In this document: positions 31,613 to 42,610 of the stretch, piece after piece
How positions within the stretch are numbered: the stretch's first letter is position 1
How the letters are laid out: every line of letters begins with the position of its first letter
Source of the DNA: Hofstenia miamia
Lineage: Eukaryota; Xenacoelomorpha; Acoela
Length of the DNA stretch: 64,000 nt
Direction: 5' to 3'
Assembly (NCBI GenBank): GCA_004352715.1
Contig: SCFE01000042.1
Span: 274,565-338,564 of the forward strand
The notes under the pieces: generated by a model
The model's input: the letters and a program-made list of their open reading frames with translations, nothing else
Told to the model about the DNA's origin: nothing
The model's database searches: none
Position numbers and translations under genes: made by a program

Positions 31613-31703
31613 AAAGGTTCGATTTGCCTATTTTTATTCATTTCGATTCGATTTTCATTTACTTTGATTCGATTTGAATCGATTTTGCTGAATCGCACCT
31701 TTT
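31613..31703. repeat. ~90-bp hairpin MITE-like element, right copy
   Basis: The ends AAAGGTTCGATT and AATCGCACCTTT are inverted repeats. The interior matches the left copy (TTTCGATTCGATTTTCATTTA). Confidence 0.65.
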
Positions 31704-31725
31704 TGCTATTAAAGTTGATCTATTT

Positions 31726-33640
31726 TTGGAAACAGTTGAGGGAGTTTTTAGAAAAAATCCTCGAGTTTCATCTGTAATTACCGATGATATTCCGGCAATG
31801 GAAAGTTTTTCTTTTTGTAATGTAGTCTCCAAAAACCTTGAGCTTTTAAGGAAAATTCGATGTGCATTTGCTCAAGCGGGAAATGCGGACCGAATTCGTA
31901 AAGCCCTTTGAAGCAATACTCGTAGTAATGAGCGGTCATTATGTCTTTGTGATAGTGTTATTTTTGCCATTGCACCAACATTGTTGGTGCTGGAGAGGTC
32001 CGGCTATAGTATCAGGTTTGCATCATGCCGAAATATTGTTAAAATTTGGCAGTAAGTTTATAAAATGTCATGTAACTAATGTTAGATTGTGGCATTCTAA
32101 TGAATTTGAATCTAAAGATTTATCTAATTCCGGTGAAGTGATTGATCAGACTAATAATAATAATCGTGACGACAAAAATTCTGCAAAAACCAACGAGCCG
32201 GTTGAAAGCAATGAGGACGATTTATCCAGCATTGAAAAGCAAAAAATTAGTGATCCAGTTTCAATGGCACCCAATACCACTATTTATGAAGTTGAACGAT
32301 ATCCACAACGTGTTCGAAATTTGCCCCAACATTGTGGTGAGCAATATAGTCATGTTACTTCAAATGAGAAGAGACTCTATGCTGATGCTATGTCGGTTGA
32401 ATTGGAAAATTGGAGACTCAATGACGTGTATTCTGAGGTAAGAATAGGAAATTTGTTAGAGAGGAAAATGCTTAATGTCGTATCTACTCGTTGGGTGTGG
32501 ACAATAAAGGACATTAATGGTTAAAAACACCCAAGACTAGGCTTCGTGCCAAGGATTTTCAGGACACAGATATGCCTGAATCTTATGCTCCAACTTGTTC
32601 CCGATTAAGTTACCGAATTGCTCAATCAATAAGCAGCTTAAAGCATTGAAATGCTGTACTTATCGATTTTAAAACAGCGTTTTTGCAAAGTGACCCGTTA
32701 ACAAGAGATGTCTTTGTTTTACCACCAAGTCAGACCGGGTGTGATGAAAAAATTCTATGGAAGCTTAAAATTGGTGTATGGATTGAATGACGCATCAAAA
32801 TTGTGGAATGAGCGAATAACTAAAGAACTTATATTGTTGGTTGGTAAAGTGTCATCTGCAGACAAAGCTTAATTTACATTTCATGTTAATTCATCTTTAG
32901 TTGGTATAATTGTTATATATGTAGACGATTTTTACACTGCTGGTGATCGATTATGGTTGCACACATTGACAAAACAGTTGTGTCACATATTTGAAATTCG
33001 AAAACTTGTTGAAATTGGGTAAAAATGGGCCAGTTTTTTGTGTGCTCAAATACGAAAAATTGATGATTGTTATCATTTATCTGAAATTAATTATGTCAAT
33101 GCTCTTGATGATTTTGATGATACTCATGAAAAATTTCGTTCTGCTATTGGAAAACTTATATGGTTATCTTCGACAAGTGGCTTGATTTAGCCTATGAAGT
33201 TAGTTTTCTCTCAACTTAAAATGATAGCAATTGAGAAACATTTGCAAAAATATCAAAACTTGTTTGGTACGCAAAATGTCAAAATAATTATTTGCGATTT
33301 TCTAACGGGGCGTATCACGAAGTGCATTAATAGCTGAAACAATTGCACTAGTGGATAATATTAACCTACTATATCATATTCGTCATATGCTACAATCTGT
33401 AATTGGGTGTTCTCAACTATTACTTCCAGATGATATTTACACTGACAGTCAGTCTCTAGTTAATGGTATTCATTCTTGATACGCCCCACTTGAAAAACGA
33501 CTAGTAATTGATTTAAATTATATAAGAGAAGGTAATTAAGGAGATGTTTATAAACTTCATCATATCCCTGGTGACAGTTTAACCAAATCTAAAGGCAATT
33601 CTACTTTACTTCAACTTTTATGGAAAAGCCATTCTTGAAT
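31726..33640 (+). pseudogene. Ty1/copia-type pol relic (integrase end, RT, RNase H)
   Basis: Frames shift repeatedly, but the order is clear. WRGPAIVSGLHHAEIL is the GPxxV block after integrase. MSVELENWRLNDVYSEV and STRWVWTIKD form the start of the copia-type RT. VLIDFKTAFLQSDP carries the motif A Asp and IVIYVDDFYTAGD the YVDD pair. LIAETIALVDN and YTDSQSLVNG are RNase H blocks, and HHIPGDSLTKSKG sits where copia has ADxLTK. The longest intact piece is 31862-32524 (220 codons). No flanking LTRs were recognised. It begins right next to the hairpin element at 31703. Confidence 0.75.
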
Positions 33641-33829
33641 AATAGACAACTGGGAATGTGATAATCAATGAAATACCAGTAATTTAGTAAATATAATGTA
33701 ATACCAGTAAATGTTTATTTGAATTTATTGTTAATTTAGTTTTTAAAAATACTTGCTAAAACATAGTTTGTATTTTGTTATTTCATGCTTATGTTGGGTG
33801 GTATTTATTATTTTACAATTCCCACCAGT

Positions 33830-34340
33830 CTTGGTGCAATTTAAATTAGAGAGACCACGTCACCACTCACTTCAGCCACTTGAAGTGAGAACTTTCTGGT
33901 TACAACTCCTGTTTCATGATTAGGATGTCCCTTTCGTTTAGACATTGGCGATCTAATATATATATTGGCATTCCTACCAATGGTTGCAATGACGTGAACT
34001 TGCATCTTCACTTACTTTTAACTGATTGAATAATATTTCCTCTTGCTTCCGAGAGTTTTGAAGGTGTTTTTCTAAACATCAACTCATGTGGTGAAAACCC
34101 TGTTGCAGAATGAATAGCAATCCTCAATCTTAGAGTAAGTGATTGACAATGCTGTACCTAGATGCGTAGTGGGCAAGCTTCTGCAAACTGAATAAAAACA
34201 TCAACTAATGTCATAATGTACCGAAATCCATGCAATGTTTGCGGTGATGGTCCTACAAAATCAACCGCTACGAGTTCTTGGGATTCTTTGGAAATTGGAA
34301 TTGATGCTGGTAGTGAATTTCTAAACATAAAATTTTATAT
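33830..34340 (-). pseudogene. Ty3/gypsy integrase relic
   Basis: The minus strand reads VAVDFVGPSPQTLHGFRYIM then LVDVFIQFAEACPLRI, the D-containing start of the retroviral-type integrase core. After a deletion comes RIAIHSATGFSPHELMFRK, the TGxSPxELMFG block downstream of the catalytic Glu. The middle of the core, with the second Asp and the Glu region, is missing, so it is dead. Confidence 0.7.
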
Positions 34341-35181
34341 TTTCTAGTATTTCGTAAAAGGTGTGTTAAAACCTCAGTAACAAAGTTCGCAATGTAAACA
34401 ATTTTTACACTTTATTCAAGTAATATTTGTCAAATATTCATTTTCTTAATTTAATAACTTCATGATTGCTTGCTTAATACTACATGTATATCTATATCTA
34501 CAATATAACAATATGCAATAATTATTAATTACATATTTTTAGACAATTACAAATGCAACTTATAAAATTTTTTCGTACTTGGAAAACAATTGGTTATTTG
34601 TGATGACTTTTCAATTTTGATATTGATAGGACGGTGTGGGTAAACAAGACTCGAGATTCGAAATCCGATTCTACTCTACTCGAACTTTAAAAAAACCGTA
34701 CCAACTCGACGCGACCTGAAGCAAAAATATCCGGACTTAGAGCCCTACTCTTAATTCTATTTTCTCAATGAATTTTTTTTAGCGCCGATAACCCAACGAA
34801 CTAATGACGATATTTTAAATCGGAATACTCCAAGATAGAGAATAGTCTCCTTCACACAGTATTCCTTTTCGAAACAAAATATTTGAGGGTAGTGTTGTTC
34901 CTATGGGCATTAGACTGCCTCATATCTGAACATTTGGTATGGAATTAATTTGAAAATACAAAGTTCTGGCCATAAACTGGAAATGAAGTAATTCTAGCAG
35001 CTTTGCATACCTATGTTAGTTTATTTCAATTATTTCTTTGTAATATTTTTTGCACAAAACTGAAAAAATGCGTTCATTTTTTACCTGGTTGTAATTATAC
35101 AGAATATTGTGATTTCTAGTAGTAGTAGTAGTAGTAGAAGGTTCGGCCCGAACATTCGGAATATATGTCGACTCCATCGCC

Positions 35182-35221
<40 letters not shown>

Positions 35222-36352
35222 GTGTGTGTGCAATGCTGAAATATTCAAGATGTTTACTTTATGCACTAGCGAAAACAACAAGGAAATGACATTGTGACAA
35301 AAACCGGAAATTTTTAGTGCTAAGAGTGAACAATTTTATGTTGCTTCCGATATTCTAATTTTGAAGTTTTTGCAACTTTCAAACAAGGTAGCTTAATTAA
35401 TTTCTCTCGTAGTGCTTGTGTGACATAAACAGATAAATTTATTTGATCTTAAAGATGTACATGTACAACATGCTTATTTATACATCGAAGAGTCACTGTA
35501 AAAAATGGTTTCTATTAATGTTGCCGTACAATTTATTCAAGGCCACAATAATTTGATGCTAGGTTTTCTTTGAAATTATTGCTGTTAATGTTTTAAATGT
35601 TTTAACTATCATATAGTGATTCTACATTAATTAAAAACTAAAAATGTATTTTTACACACATTACCATAGCCAAGGTGATACTAAACTTTTCAATTTTATA
35701 GTTGAGTTAATTGATATTTATATATTTTTCGAATGTTTCATAAAGTAATGGCTAGTGTAGGAAAGTTTTAATTGCAAATGATGTATTGCAGGAATGTATA
35801 ATTTGCAATTAATTGATTGGAAAATTAAATGTAACATCAAAAAAACGTACACAGCTATAAAATAAAGTTTTCACTTTCTGGTAACTTTGCTAAGGTAATC
35901 TGATTTCGCATAGTTCTTTTATATTGTGTAAATTTCCGCAATACATCAGTTTGTATTTAGGCATTTCTAGAGACAATATTTATGCAATTTCTTGTTGTTT
36001 ATTTGCAGTTTGTTTTAGAATATATACTTCCATTAGTGTATAAAGAAGAGCTTGCAAAACAAAACTTTTAGTAATTTATAATTAAATTATTGAAATATAT
36101 TAATAATTGCTACTATTTGATTACTAGAAAATTTTCTTAATATTAAATTTCAATACATAATTTTTTCTGATGTGTGATTTCTAGAACCACAATCTCCTAA
36201 TTAAAATTTAGCTTATGGAAAATGTTGACAAATATTTAATCCTTTTTACCCATAAGCAATATTTCTACTGCTGAAAGTACAAATTGTAACGTTACAATAG
36301 CTTATTCGACTGAATATGGAAGAGCAAGAATAAGTACGTGAGGCAATTATTA

Positions 36353-36355
<3 letters not shown>
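34341..36355. other. no gene recognised; small repeats
   Basis: Holds an (AGT)n run near 35119-35139 and a TA run at 35181-35219. A GC-richer patch at 34630-34760, rich in CTCGA and CCGGA-type words, may be a degraded hAT-type terminus. No supported ORF. Confidence 0.5.

Positions 36356-36398
<43 letters not shown>
36356..36398. repeat. (TA)n microsatellite, left flank of TA-embedded element copy 1
   Basis: TA dinucleotide tract directly abutting the element at 36399. Confidence 0.9.
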
Positions 36399-36409
<11 letters not shown>

Positions 36410-36662
36410 AATTTATATCTCCTGCTAAATGTTTTTTAAAAAACCTCATTATGACCGTGTTTCTAAACATAAATCGTTGACATTTTGCAGAGTAATGTCT
36501 CTTAAATTTACCTACCCCATAGTAAATATATTTAAGTTCGAGTGAATACTGTGGTAACAATTGCAAAAAATAAGGTTTTTTGGGAAAAAATCGCGATTCC
36601 TTATAAATGCCTTAGAAATTTCCTGCCAAATGTAAGGTTTTTCATTTTCCAAAGCAAAAAGT

Positions 36663-36664
<2 letters not shown>
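36399..36664 (+). mobile_element. TA-microsatellite-embedded short element, copy 1
   Basis: A 265-bp non-coding unit beginning TATATATAAATTTATATCTC and ending CCAAAGCAAAAAGTGG, flanked on both sides by TA dinucleotide tracts. The core is, by eye, identical to 44766-45031 and 51181-51443. It has no terminal inverted repeat that I can see and no ORF. Class unknown. Rice Micron elements are a known precedent for small elements sitting inside TA microsatellites. Confidence 0.75.

Positions 36665-36694
<30 letters not shown>
36665..36694. repeat. (TA)n microsatellite, right flank
   Basis: TA tract between the short element and the LINE-bearing block. Confidence 0.9.
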
Positions 36695-36700
<6 letters not shown>

Positions 36701-38760
36701 GATCACTACTAGATGACCGCACAAGTCAGGAAATCCGCGTACGCCCATGGATGCAACAAAAATAAAATGGCGTACAGACTTGGTAAAATTTTAGTTTATA
36801 TTATAAAGAAAGTCGAAATTCCCATCAAAACCTCCTAAATGCGCATCGACCCCCTTAGGTGATTATGCTGGCTACGGGCCGGATTTTGTCATAAAAATAA
36901 GTTCATATTTCTGGTTGCCCTAGTAATAAGCAACTTTACAATCAATTACGTAATAAGTTGTGTCGCCAAATTAGAGAAGCAAGGAAAAAGTATCTAGATA
37001 ATAACATTTTAGAATTGAAGTCTACTAAACCAAGAGCTTGGTGGAAATCTATCAAGCAGATGTGCGGTATGACTAAGGCTTATTAAAAAACTTAATGTTA
37101 GTGGTGATTTAGCAGAAAAGAATGCTGAAACTCTATCGCGAACAATAAATAAAAAACTAACATCAATAGCAGATAGTTATGAGACATTGTCTGATGAAAG
37201 TTATCTCCCATGTCACTCAGATCTTAAACCAATAAATGTAAATGAATATGAAACTTTTTTAGTTATTAAGTCATTAAATTCCCGGAAATCATCTGGTCCA
37301 GATTTAGGAAATTATATACCTAATTGGATGCTGCATGACTTCAGTTATGAATTCGCGTTACCAATTTCAATTCTGCTAAATTCTTCATTCAGATCTTGTT
37401 CTGCAGATCCTTTCGTTTTTGCAGAAGTTTGCTGCCTTGAAAAGAAATCGCCTGTCACATCAGTGACTACCGACTTGAGACCTATTTTACTAACACATTC
37501 AATATCCAAAATAGCAGAAAAATTTATTCTAAAAGAAGAATTGATTACCAAAATTCAGGAAAATATCTATCCTAAACAACTTGCGGTAGTTCCGAAAAGA
37601 TCAACTATTATGGCGCTCCTTGATGCTGCACAACAGTGGATAAATGAAGTTGAAAGAAAAGATACCTTCATTCGAATTTTTCTATTTGATTTTAAAAAAG
37701 CTTTTGATTTTATTAGCCATCCAATTCTTATATAAAGACTTACCAATATAGGAGTGAATAATTACACAGTAAATTGGATTATTTCGTTTTTAATGAATCG
37801 CCAACAAAGGGTTAAGTTACCACGGAGCAACTTCACTATGGAATACACTATATGCTGGGGTGCCACAAGGAACTATATTTGGTCCTTGGCTCTTTATCTT
37901 ATTTGTTGATTACCTTTGGCCACAGAGAATCAAATATGTTGACGACACTACTGCATGGGATATTTGCAGTCGGGGCTTTCCTTCAACGTTCAATGTATTA
38001 TTGCAACTGGTCAAAGATTGGTCACACGATTCTTTAATGCAAATAAACACCAGTAAAACTAAAGAACTACAAGTTTGTCCTTTAAGAAAATTTGATCTTT
38101 GCGACTTGAAATAGAAATAGATGGGAAACTGATAGAACGCATAAAAGAAATAAAACTTCTAGGTGTTTTCTTCCAAAGTAGTTTAAAATGGAACACTAAC
38201 ACCAACTATATTCTTAAAATGGCAGCAAAGCGATTAAATTTTATGAATTTGCTTAAGCGCAGTGGTTGCGAAGTGAAGGAATTAATTTCTGTATATAATT
38301 CTCTCATTAGACCAATACTCGAATATTTGTGCCCACTTTGGCATCATGCACTAACAAATTCCCAATCCAAAAAAAAATAGAAAGAATTCAAAAACGTGCT
38401 TTCAAAATAATATCACCCAATAAGGATTATAATATTATATACAAAAATCTCAATTCACAATCTTTATACAATCGTCGTGAGGAAATATGCAAAAAATTAT
38501 GGTATGAATTATCCAATGATGAAAACCATCCATTGCATTGGTTACAGCCAGATGTCAAAAAGCTAAACTATCATTTACGAGATGCTCGAAAATTCGTCTC
38601 ATATAACAGCCGAACTAATTTGAGGAAGCATTCTTTTGCAAGTGTAGAGAATCGACGAGAAAATAAAATAGACTACTGCATATAATTTAAAATTTGTCCT
38701 GTAAATTCGACCATAGGTCGCAAAGGCAAATACATTATTTTATTATTATTATTATTATAA
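36695..38760 (+). pseudogene. CR1/jockey-like LINE 3' half, copy 1
   Basis: After a non-coding 5' part, 36945-37075 encodes the linker (RAWWKSIKQM). From 37187 comes the RT: SLNSRKSSGPDLGNYIPNWM, SISKIAEKFILKEEL, and FLFDFKKAFDFISH (motif A). Motif B is GVPQGTIFGPWLFIL-like near 37858 and the catalytic pair is KYVDDTTAWD (YVDD) near 37935. The thumb and C-terminal segments are EIKLLGVFFQSSLKW and VYNSLIRPILEYLCPLWHH, then IERIQKRAFKIISP, ending RRENKIDYCI at 38685. Frames break near 37738, 38110 and 38380. The 3' end carries (TTA)n at 38738-38758. The polymerase is complete in motif order but not translatable. Confidence 0.8.
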
Positions 38761-39593
38761 TTGAACAATATATTATTCGGTATCCGGCAGTCAAATTAGC
38801 TGCACTTAATTTTATAAAAACAAGAAAAAAACTAGAACACATTTAACGTAATAAAAAACATAATAAAACGTAGCTAATGACAAAGGCAATAAAAAATCTC
38901 TGTATTGTATTCCTCAAACATCCACAGTTTTCATGAGTATAAAGAAGGTGCATAAAATTAGAAACACCGAGCTGGCTTCTTCGACTTGTGATAACTAAAC
39001 CATCATTTCGTTTGTCTTGATATAGTTTTAGTTATCAATCGGCTCAGCCGTCTAAATTTTCCGGTGGCGACGGCTCAGCCGGCTGGCGCCCAGCTCTATA
39101 ATATACTTTGTTGAAAGTTCCAGAGCCAATTCATAAATAATAGAACAACTATACACAGTACTGTAAGACTCCTAGGCACAATGAAAGAACATCATATGTC
39201 AGCAAAAGTCAGAGAATTTCAAAAGAATCGTTGGATTTGCTGAGAATATAAAATTCATTAAACATGTCACCGAAAACCGACAGATTATTAAAGAACAAAT
39301 TCCTCTACATCTTATCCACACTCTCCAATTCGGTTATAAGGCAGATTTTCGATATCATTCAAAAAAAAGCGATATTTTCAAAGAGTATCTGTAATTCGGG
39401 AGAAATTGCAAGCTAAGTGAACACCTGAAAATATACGAAAATTGAAATTGAAAGATTTAATTTATCATTATCAAAAAAACGGGAAAATGGATTACACAGA
39501 AAATTTGAAGAACAGACATACGTATAAATTATGCCGAAATTTCAGATTAAATGTAAGCTAGCTTGCAACTTCAATGAATATACATATCTATAC
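38761..39593. other. no gene seen
   Basis: The first ~135 bp are still shared with the second block (to 38897 / 47266). The rest is unique and non-coding. Confidence 0.5.
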
Positions 39594-41153
39594 CAGAGTT
39601 GGAACCGGTTCGAACCAACCAACCGGTTGGCAAGCCGGTTGACCGGTATCGGTCGGGTCGGGTCAGAATTTTTGTCATGCCGGTTGACCGGTGTTCACTT
39701 GGCGTACTAATGAGAACTTCGAGTACACGTAAAGCCCACGGTTATTATCTCAGTGCAGTACTCCTAATATACTGGTGGTGGTTGATTATGATAAAATATT
39801 TGTTGCAAACCACCATTGATTAATCCCGTGTTATATTTGAATAAAGTGCATTTGCTTCTGATGCACTTTCTCTCGAAGACAGCTATTACTTAGGAATGGG
39901 TAGCTAAAAGTAATCAAGAACGCATGGCAAACATGAAGGCTTTAGGCTAGGTTACTTTCCTTAGATGTGAAGGAGATAATAAAGATTTCAGACTATACAT
40001 GTACAATACCAAAATTGTTGACATTATTTTGAAATTATTTTTCATTTTATATGCGAAGAAGGAATTGCACACTGACTTGGCCCACTCACCGGCCAATATT
40101 GGTCCGTAATTGCATGATTTTCTATTTTTAGGGTCATTTTGCGAGTCAGAATTTCCTTTATTGTCCAAATTTCGATTTCAAAGTTTGTTAACAACAAAAT
40201 TTGTTATTGTTTTATATTATTTTTTGTAATGATTTGAATTTGACTTCTATATATTGGATTGGTGATATTAGAATTCATTTTGCAAGTAAATTACATGTAT
40301 ATACAGCGGCTAACATGCCGTGTTTTGACCGCTACTGCCCAATACCGTCCTAAGTTTTAAATTTATTGGCCGCCAAACGGCATTGTCTATAAACAAGTCA
40401 CACCAGTCAGTTAGAGAATTTTTATACAGTCAATATTTTTATGTATAGTCTTACACCATGCATATCACATTGTTTTACATTGAATGTGTTTTAATATAGA
40501 TACGTACAGTCGTTTAAGTTCTGGAAATCGAAATCATTCCAGTTTACGTATCTCGGCTGGATTGGCTATACCACTCTCAAAGGCCAAGTCTGAGCTCAAA
40601 ATTTTCTCGGCAGGACATTTTGTTAATGAAAATCGTACTCTTTTAAAAAGAGATGCTATTAAGAAAATTGTAGTTTTTAAAGAAGCAAGATTTAGCGAAC
40701 TTATCTAGACTCTTAATCTGTACTGATGAGTTTCATAATTTGCAACATAATCCAATTTGAGAATATAACTTTCTTAACCATTAAATTGGTGTGTCTTTTC
40801 CCTTTACTTTAACACTAGAAAGACCGAGTGGTCAAATTTGACCACTTTGTACATTTTAAATGCATTTGTAATGCCTCATGCAATGAGAATATAAATAGAA
40901 AAATAAATTATTTTGTTCTTCTGACACTTTTCTTTCATTTGCTTTGTTTTCGTTATTTTTACTTGAATGCGTCAATTCTGAACACTGCATGAATTTAAGG
41001 TATAGTATCGTTGGACATTCTAGTGTTAAGAAAGTGTCCCCATCGTGTCGCAATATCAAATTCTGGGCGCCGGTCGAAACCTGTCAAAATTCTGGAAAAA
41101 AAGCTTAGCCGGTTCAGTCGGGTCAACAAAAATCATGACCGGTTCCATTTCTG
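39594..41153. mobile_element. hAT-superfamily element with 8-bp target-site duplication
   Basis: The ends CAGAGTTGGAACCGGT and (inverted) CAGAAATGGAACCGGT match at 14 of 16 positions. Immediately outside are the direct repeats ATCTATAC at 39586-39593 and 41154-41161, the 8-bp duplication diagnostic of hAT insertion. Subterminal regions are rich in ACCGG and GGTCGGGT words. Inside, 40520-40708 encodes a hAT dimerisation-domain remnant. Total 1560 bp, too short for a full transposase, so it is an internally deleted, non-autonomous copy. It ends 77 bp before the SLC17-like ATG. Confidence 0.85.
40484..40708 (+). pseudogene. hAT transposase C-terminal dimerisation remnant
   Basis: GLAIPLSKAKSELKIFSAGH followed by FVNENRTLLKRDAIKKIVVF matches the hAT family C-terminal pattern (laIPaSSaesERvFSaaG, then Rt.L....v..li). 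The usual Arg after Glu (ERVFS) is changed to LKIFS. It stops at 40708. Only this part of the transposase remains. Confidence 0.7.
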
Positions 41154-41230
41154 ATCTATACATTTATTAATATTTTTATTTTTGATATGAAGAATATCAT
41201 TAAAAGTTACTTACTGTGTATTTTTTAGAA

Positions 41231-42610
41231 ATGAATATCCAATTCAGGCATTTGGTAATAATTCTCGTAGTTTTAAATGGATTCTCCGTTTATATCTCTC
41301 GCAACTGCATCTATGTAGCCATTGTTTCAATGGTTGAACACAAAACTGAAATGATTTCTGAAAATAAAAAATTGACAGGAACATGTTTACCACAAAATAC
41401 TACTTCTACAGTGAAACATCAAAGCCCTACTGAGAAATATAATTGGTCCTCAACGCAGGTTAACATTATAATAAGTGCATATTTTTACACGTATACACCC
41501 TTGCAACCGCTATGTGGCCTGCTAACTGAATCTGTTTCATCAACAAAACTAATATGTTTAGCGAAATTGATGCATTCTGTAATTACTATATTGACTCCAT
41601 TTTTTAGCACCTATGCTGCAGGTTTTGTGATTATGGCACGCATGATACAAGGAATTGCTGCAGCTATAATATTACCAGCTGCCTTTGCAATAATACGAAA
41701 ATTAGCACTTCACACTGAATTATCGATTGCCTCCAATTCATACTACACTAGTATAGGATTTGGATCAATAACAACACCGGTAATTTCTGGATTCTTCTGT
41801 AGTAGTGATGTTTATGGGGGATGGCAAATGAGCTTCTATGCTTCAGGTAGCTTCGAATTGTTGCATACAGTGATTTTGATTATGCTTATCCCTCGTTTTC
41901 TAGTTCTTGAGAGGCGTTCATTACAATCATCGAAAAAAGTAGCAAAGTCAGAAGATGGATCAAGCAGAAATCAATTGAAAGTACTTTTGGATTGGAAGTT
42001 GTATGCATTAGCATACAGCTATTTCTCGTTTGCGGCTGTACAAAGAATGACGTCAATGATGATTCCTCAGTATCTAGATTCCGCAATTCGTTTTCCAATA
42101 TTGAATAATGGTCTCTTGAATTCAATTCCTCTCACAGCATATACAGTAATTAACATATTTTCAACTTTAGCTCTGAGCTTTTTTGTTAATCTTAACTATG
42201 TGTCTCCTCGCTTAATACACTGCATTATTTTTTCCGTGTTCAATTCATTTTCAATCTGTTTTGCGCTACTTACCCAGTTAATTGAATGCAATGGGATATT
42301 CTCCATCTTCATATTTACATGCTGGTACATTTTCTCGTCATTTGGATTTATCAATGTTATCTCAGTAATGTCTCATTATAGTGAATATATTGGATTGGTA
42401 AGTGGAGTGAACTCCTCTGTCGGAAATTCTGCAGGAATTTTTGTTCCCATGTTGATGAACTATTTCATAAAAGATAACCCCGCCATCATTGCTAATTGGG
42501 AACATGCTTTCCTATCTATTGGAATCTTGACTTCGATGGGAACAGTGCTCTTTAATTTGGTTTTATGGCTTAACACCAAAAATCAGTATTTACTGAAAAA
42601 TAACAAATGA
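41231..42610 (+). CDS. SLC17-like MFS organic-anion transporter, single-exon ORF
   Basis: 459 codons from ATG at 41231 to TGA, a normal SLC17 length (sialin/VGLUT group, Na+/phosphate or H+-coupled anion transporters of plasma or vesicle membranes). About twelve hydrophobic segments alternate with short loops. Family features seen: SRNCIYVAIVSMV after TM1 (R24), a glycosylated first loop (QNTTST, then EKYNWSSTQ), ARMIQGIAAAIILPA in TM4 (R137), and WQMSFYASGS where the family has W..vFY..G. The G-x-x-G pattern of the TM2-TM3 loop is weak (LCGLLTESVSS), and the central cytoplasmic loop is short and charged. A pyrimidine-rich TATTTTTTAG just before the ATG resembles a splice acceptor, so a 5' untranslated or short coding exon may exist. 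It follows a hAT insertion closely. The substrate cannot be assigned. Confidence 0.8.
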   Translation: MNIQFRHLVIILVVLNGFSVYISRNCIYVAIVSMVEHKTEMISENKKLTGTCLPQNTTSTVKHQSPTEKYNWSSTQVNIIISAYFYTYTPLQPLCGLLTESVSSTKLICLAKLMHSVITILTPFFSTYAAGFVIMARMIQGIAAAIILPAAFAIIRKLALHTELSIASNSYYTSIGFGSITTPVISGFFCSSDVYGGWQMSFYASGSFELLHTVILIMLIPRFLVLERRSLQSSKKVAKSEDGSSRNQLKVLLDWKLYALAYSYFSFAAVQRMTSMMIPQYLDSAIRFPILNNGLLNSIPLTAYTVINIFSTLALSFFVNLNYVSPRLIHCIIFSVFNSFSICFALLTQLIECNGIFSIFIFTCWYIFSSFGFINVISVMSHYSEYIGLVSGVNSSVGNSAGIFVPMLMNYFIKDNPAIIANWEHAFLSIGILTSMGTVLFNLVLWLNTKNQYLLKNNK

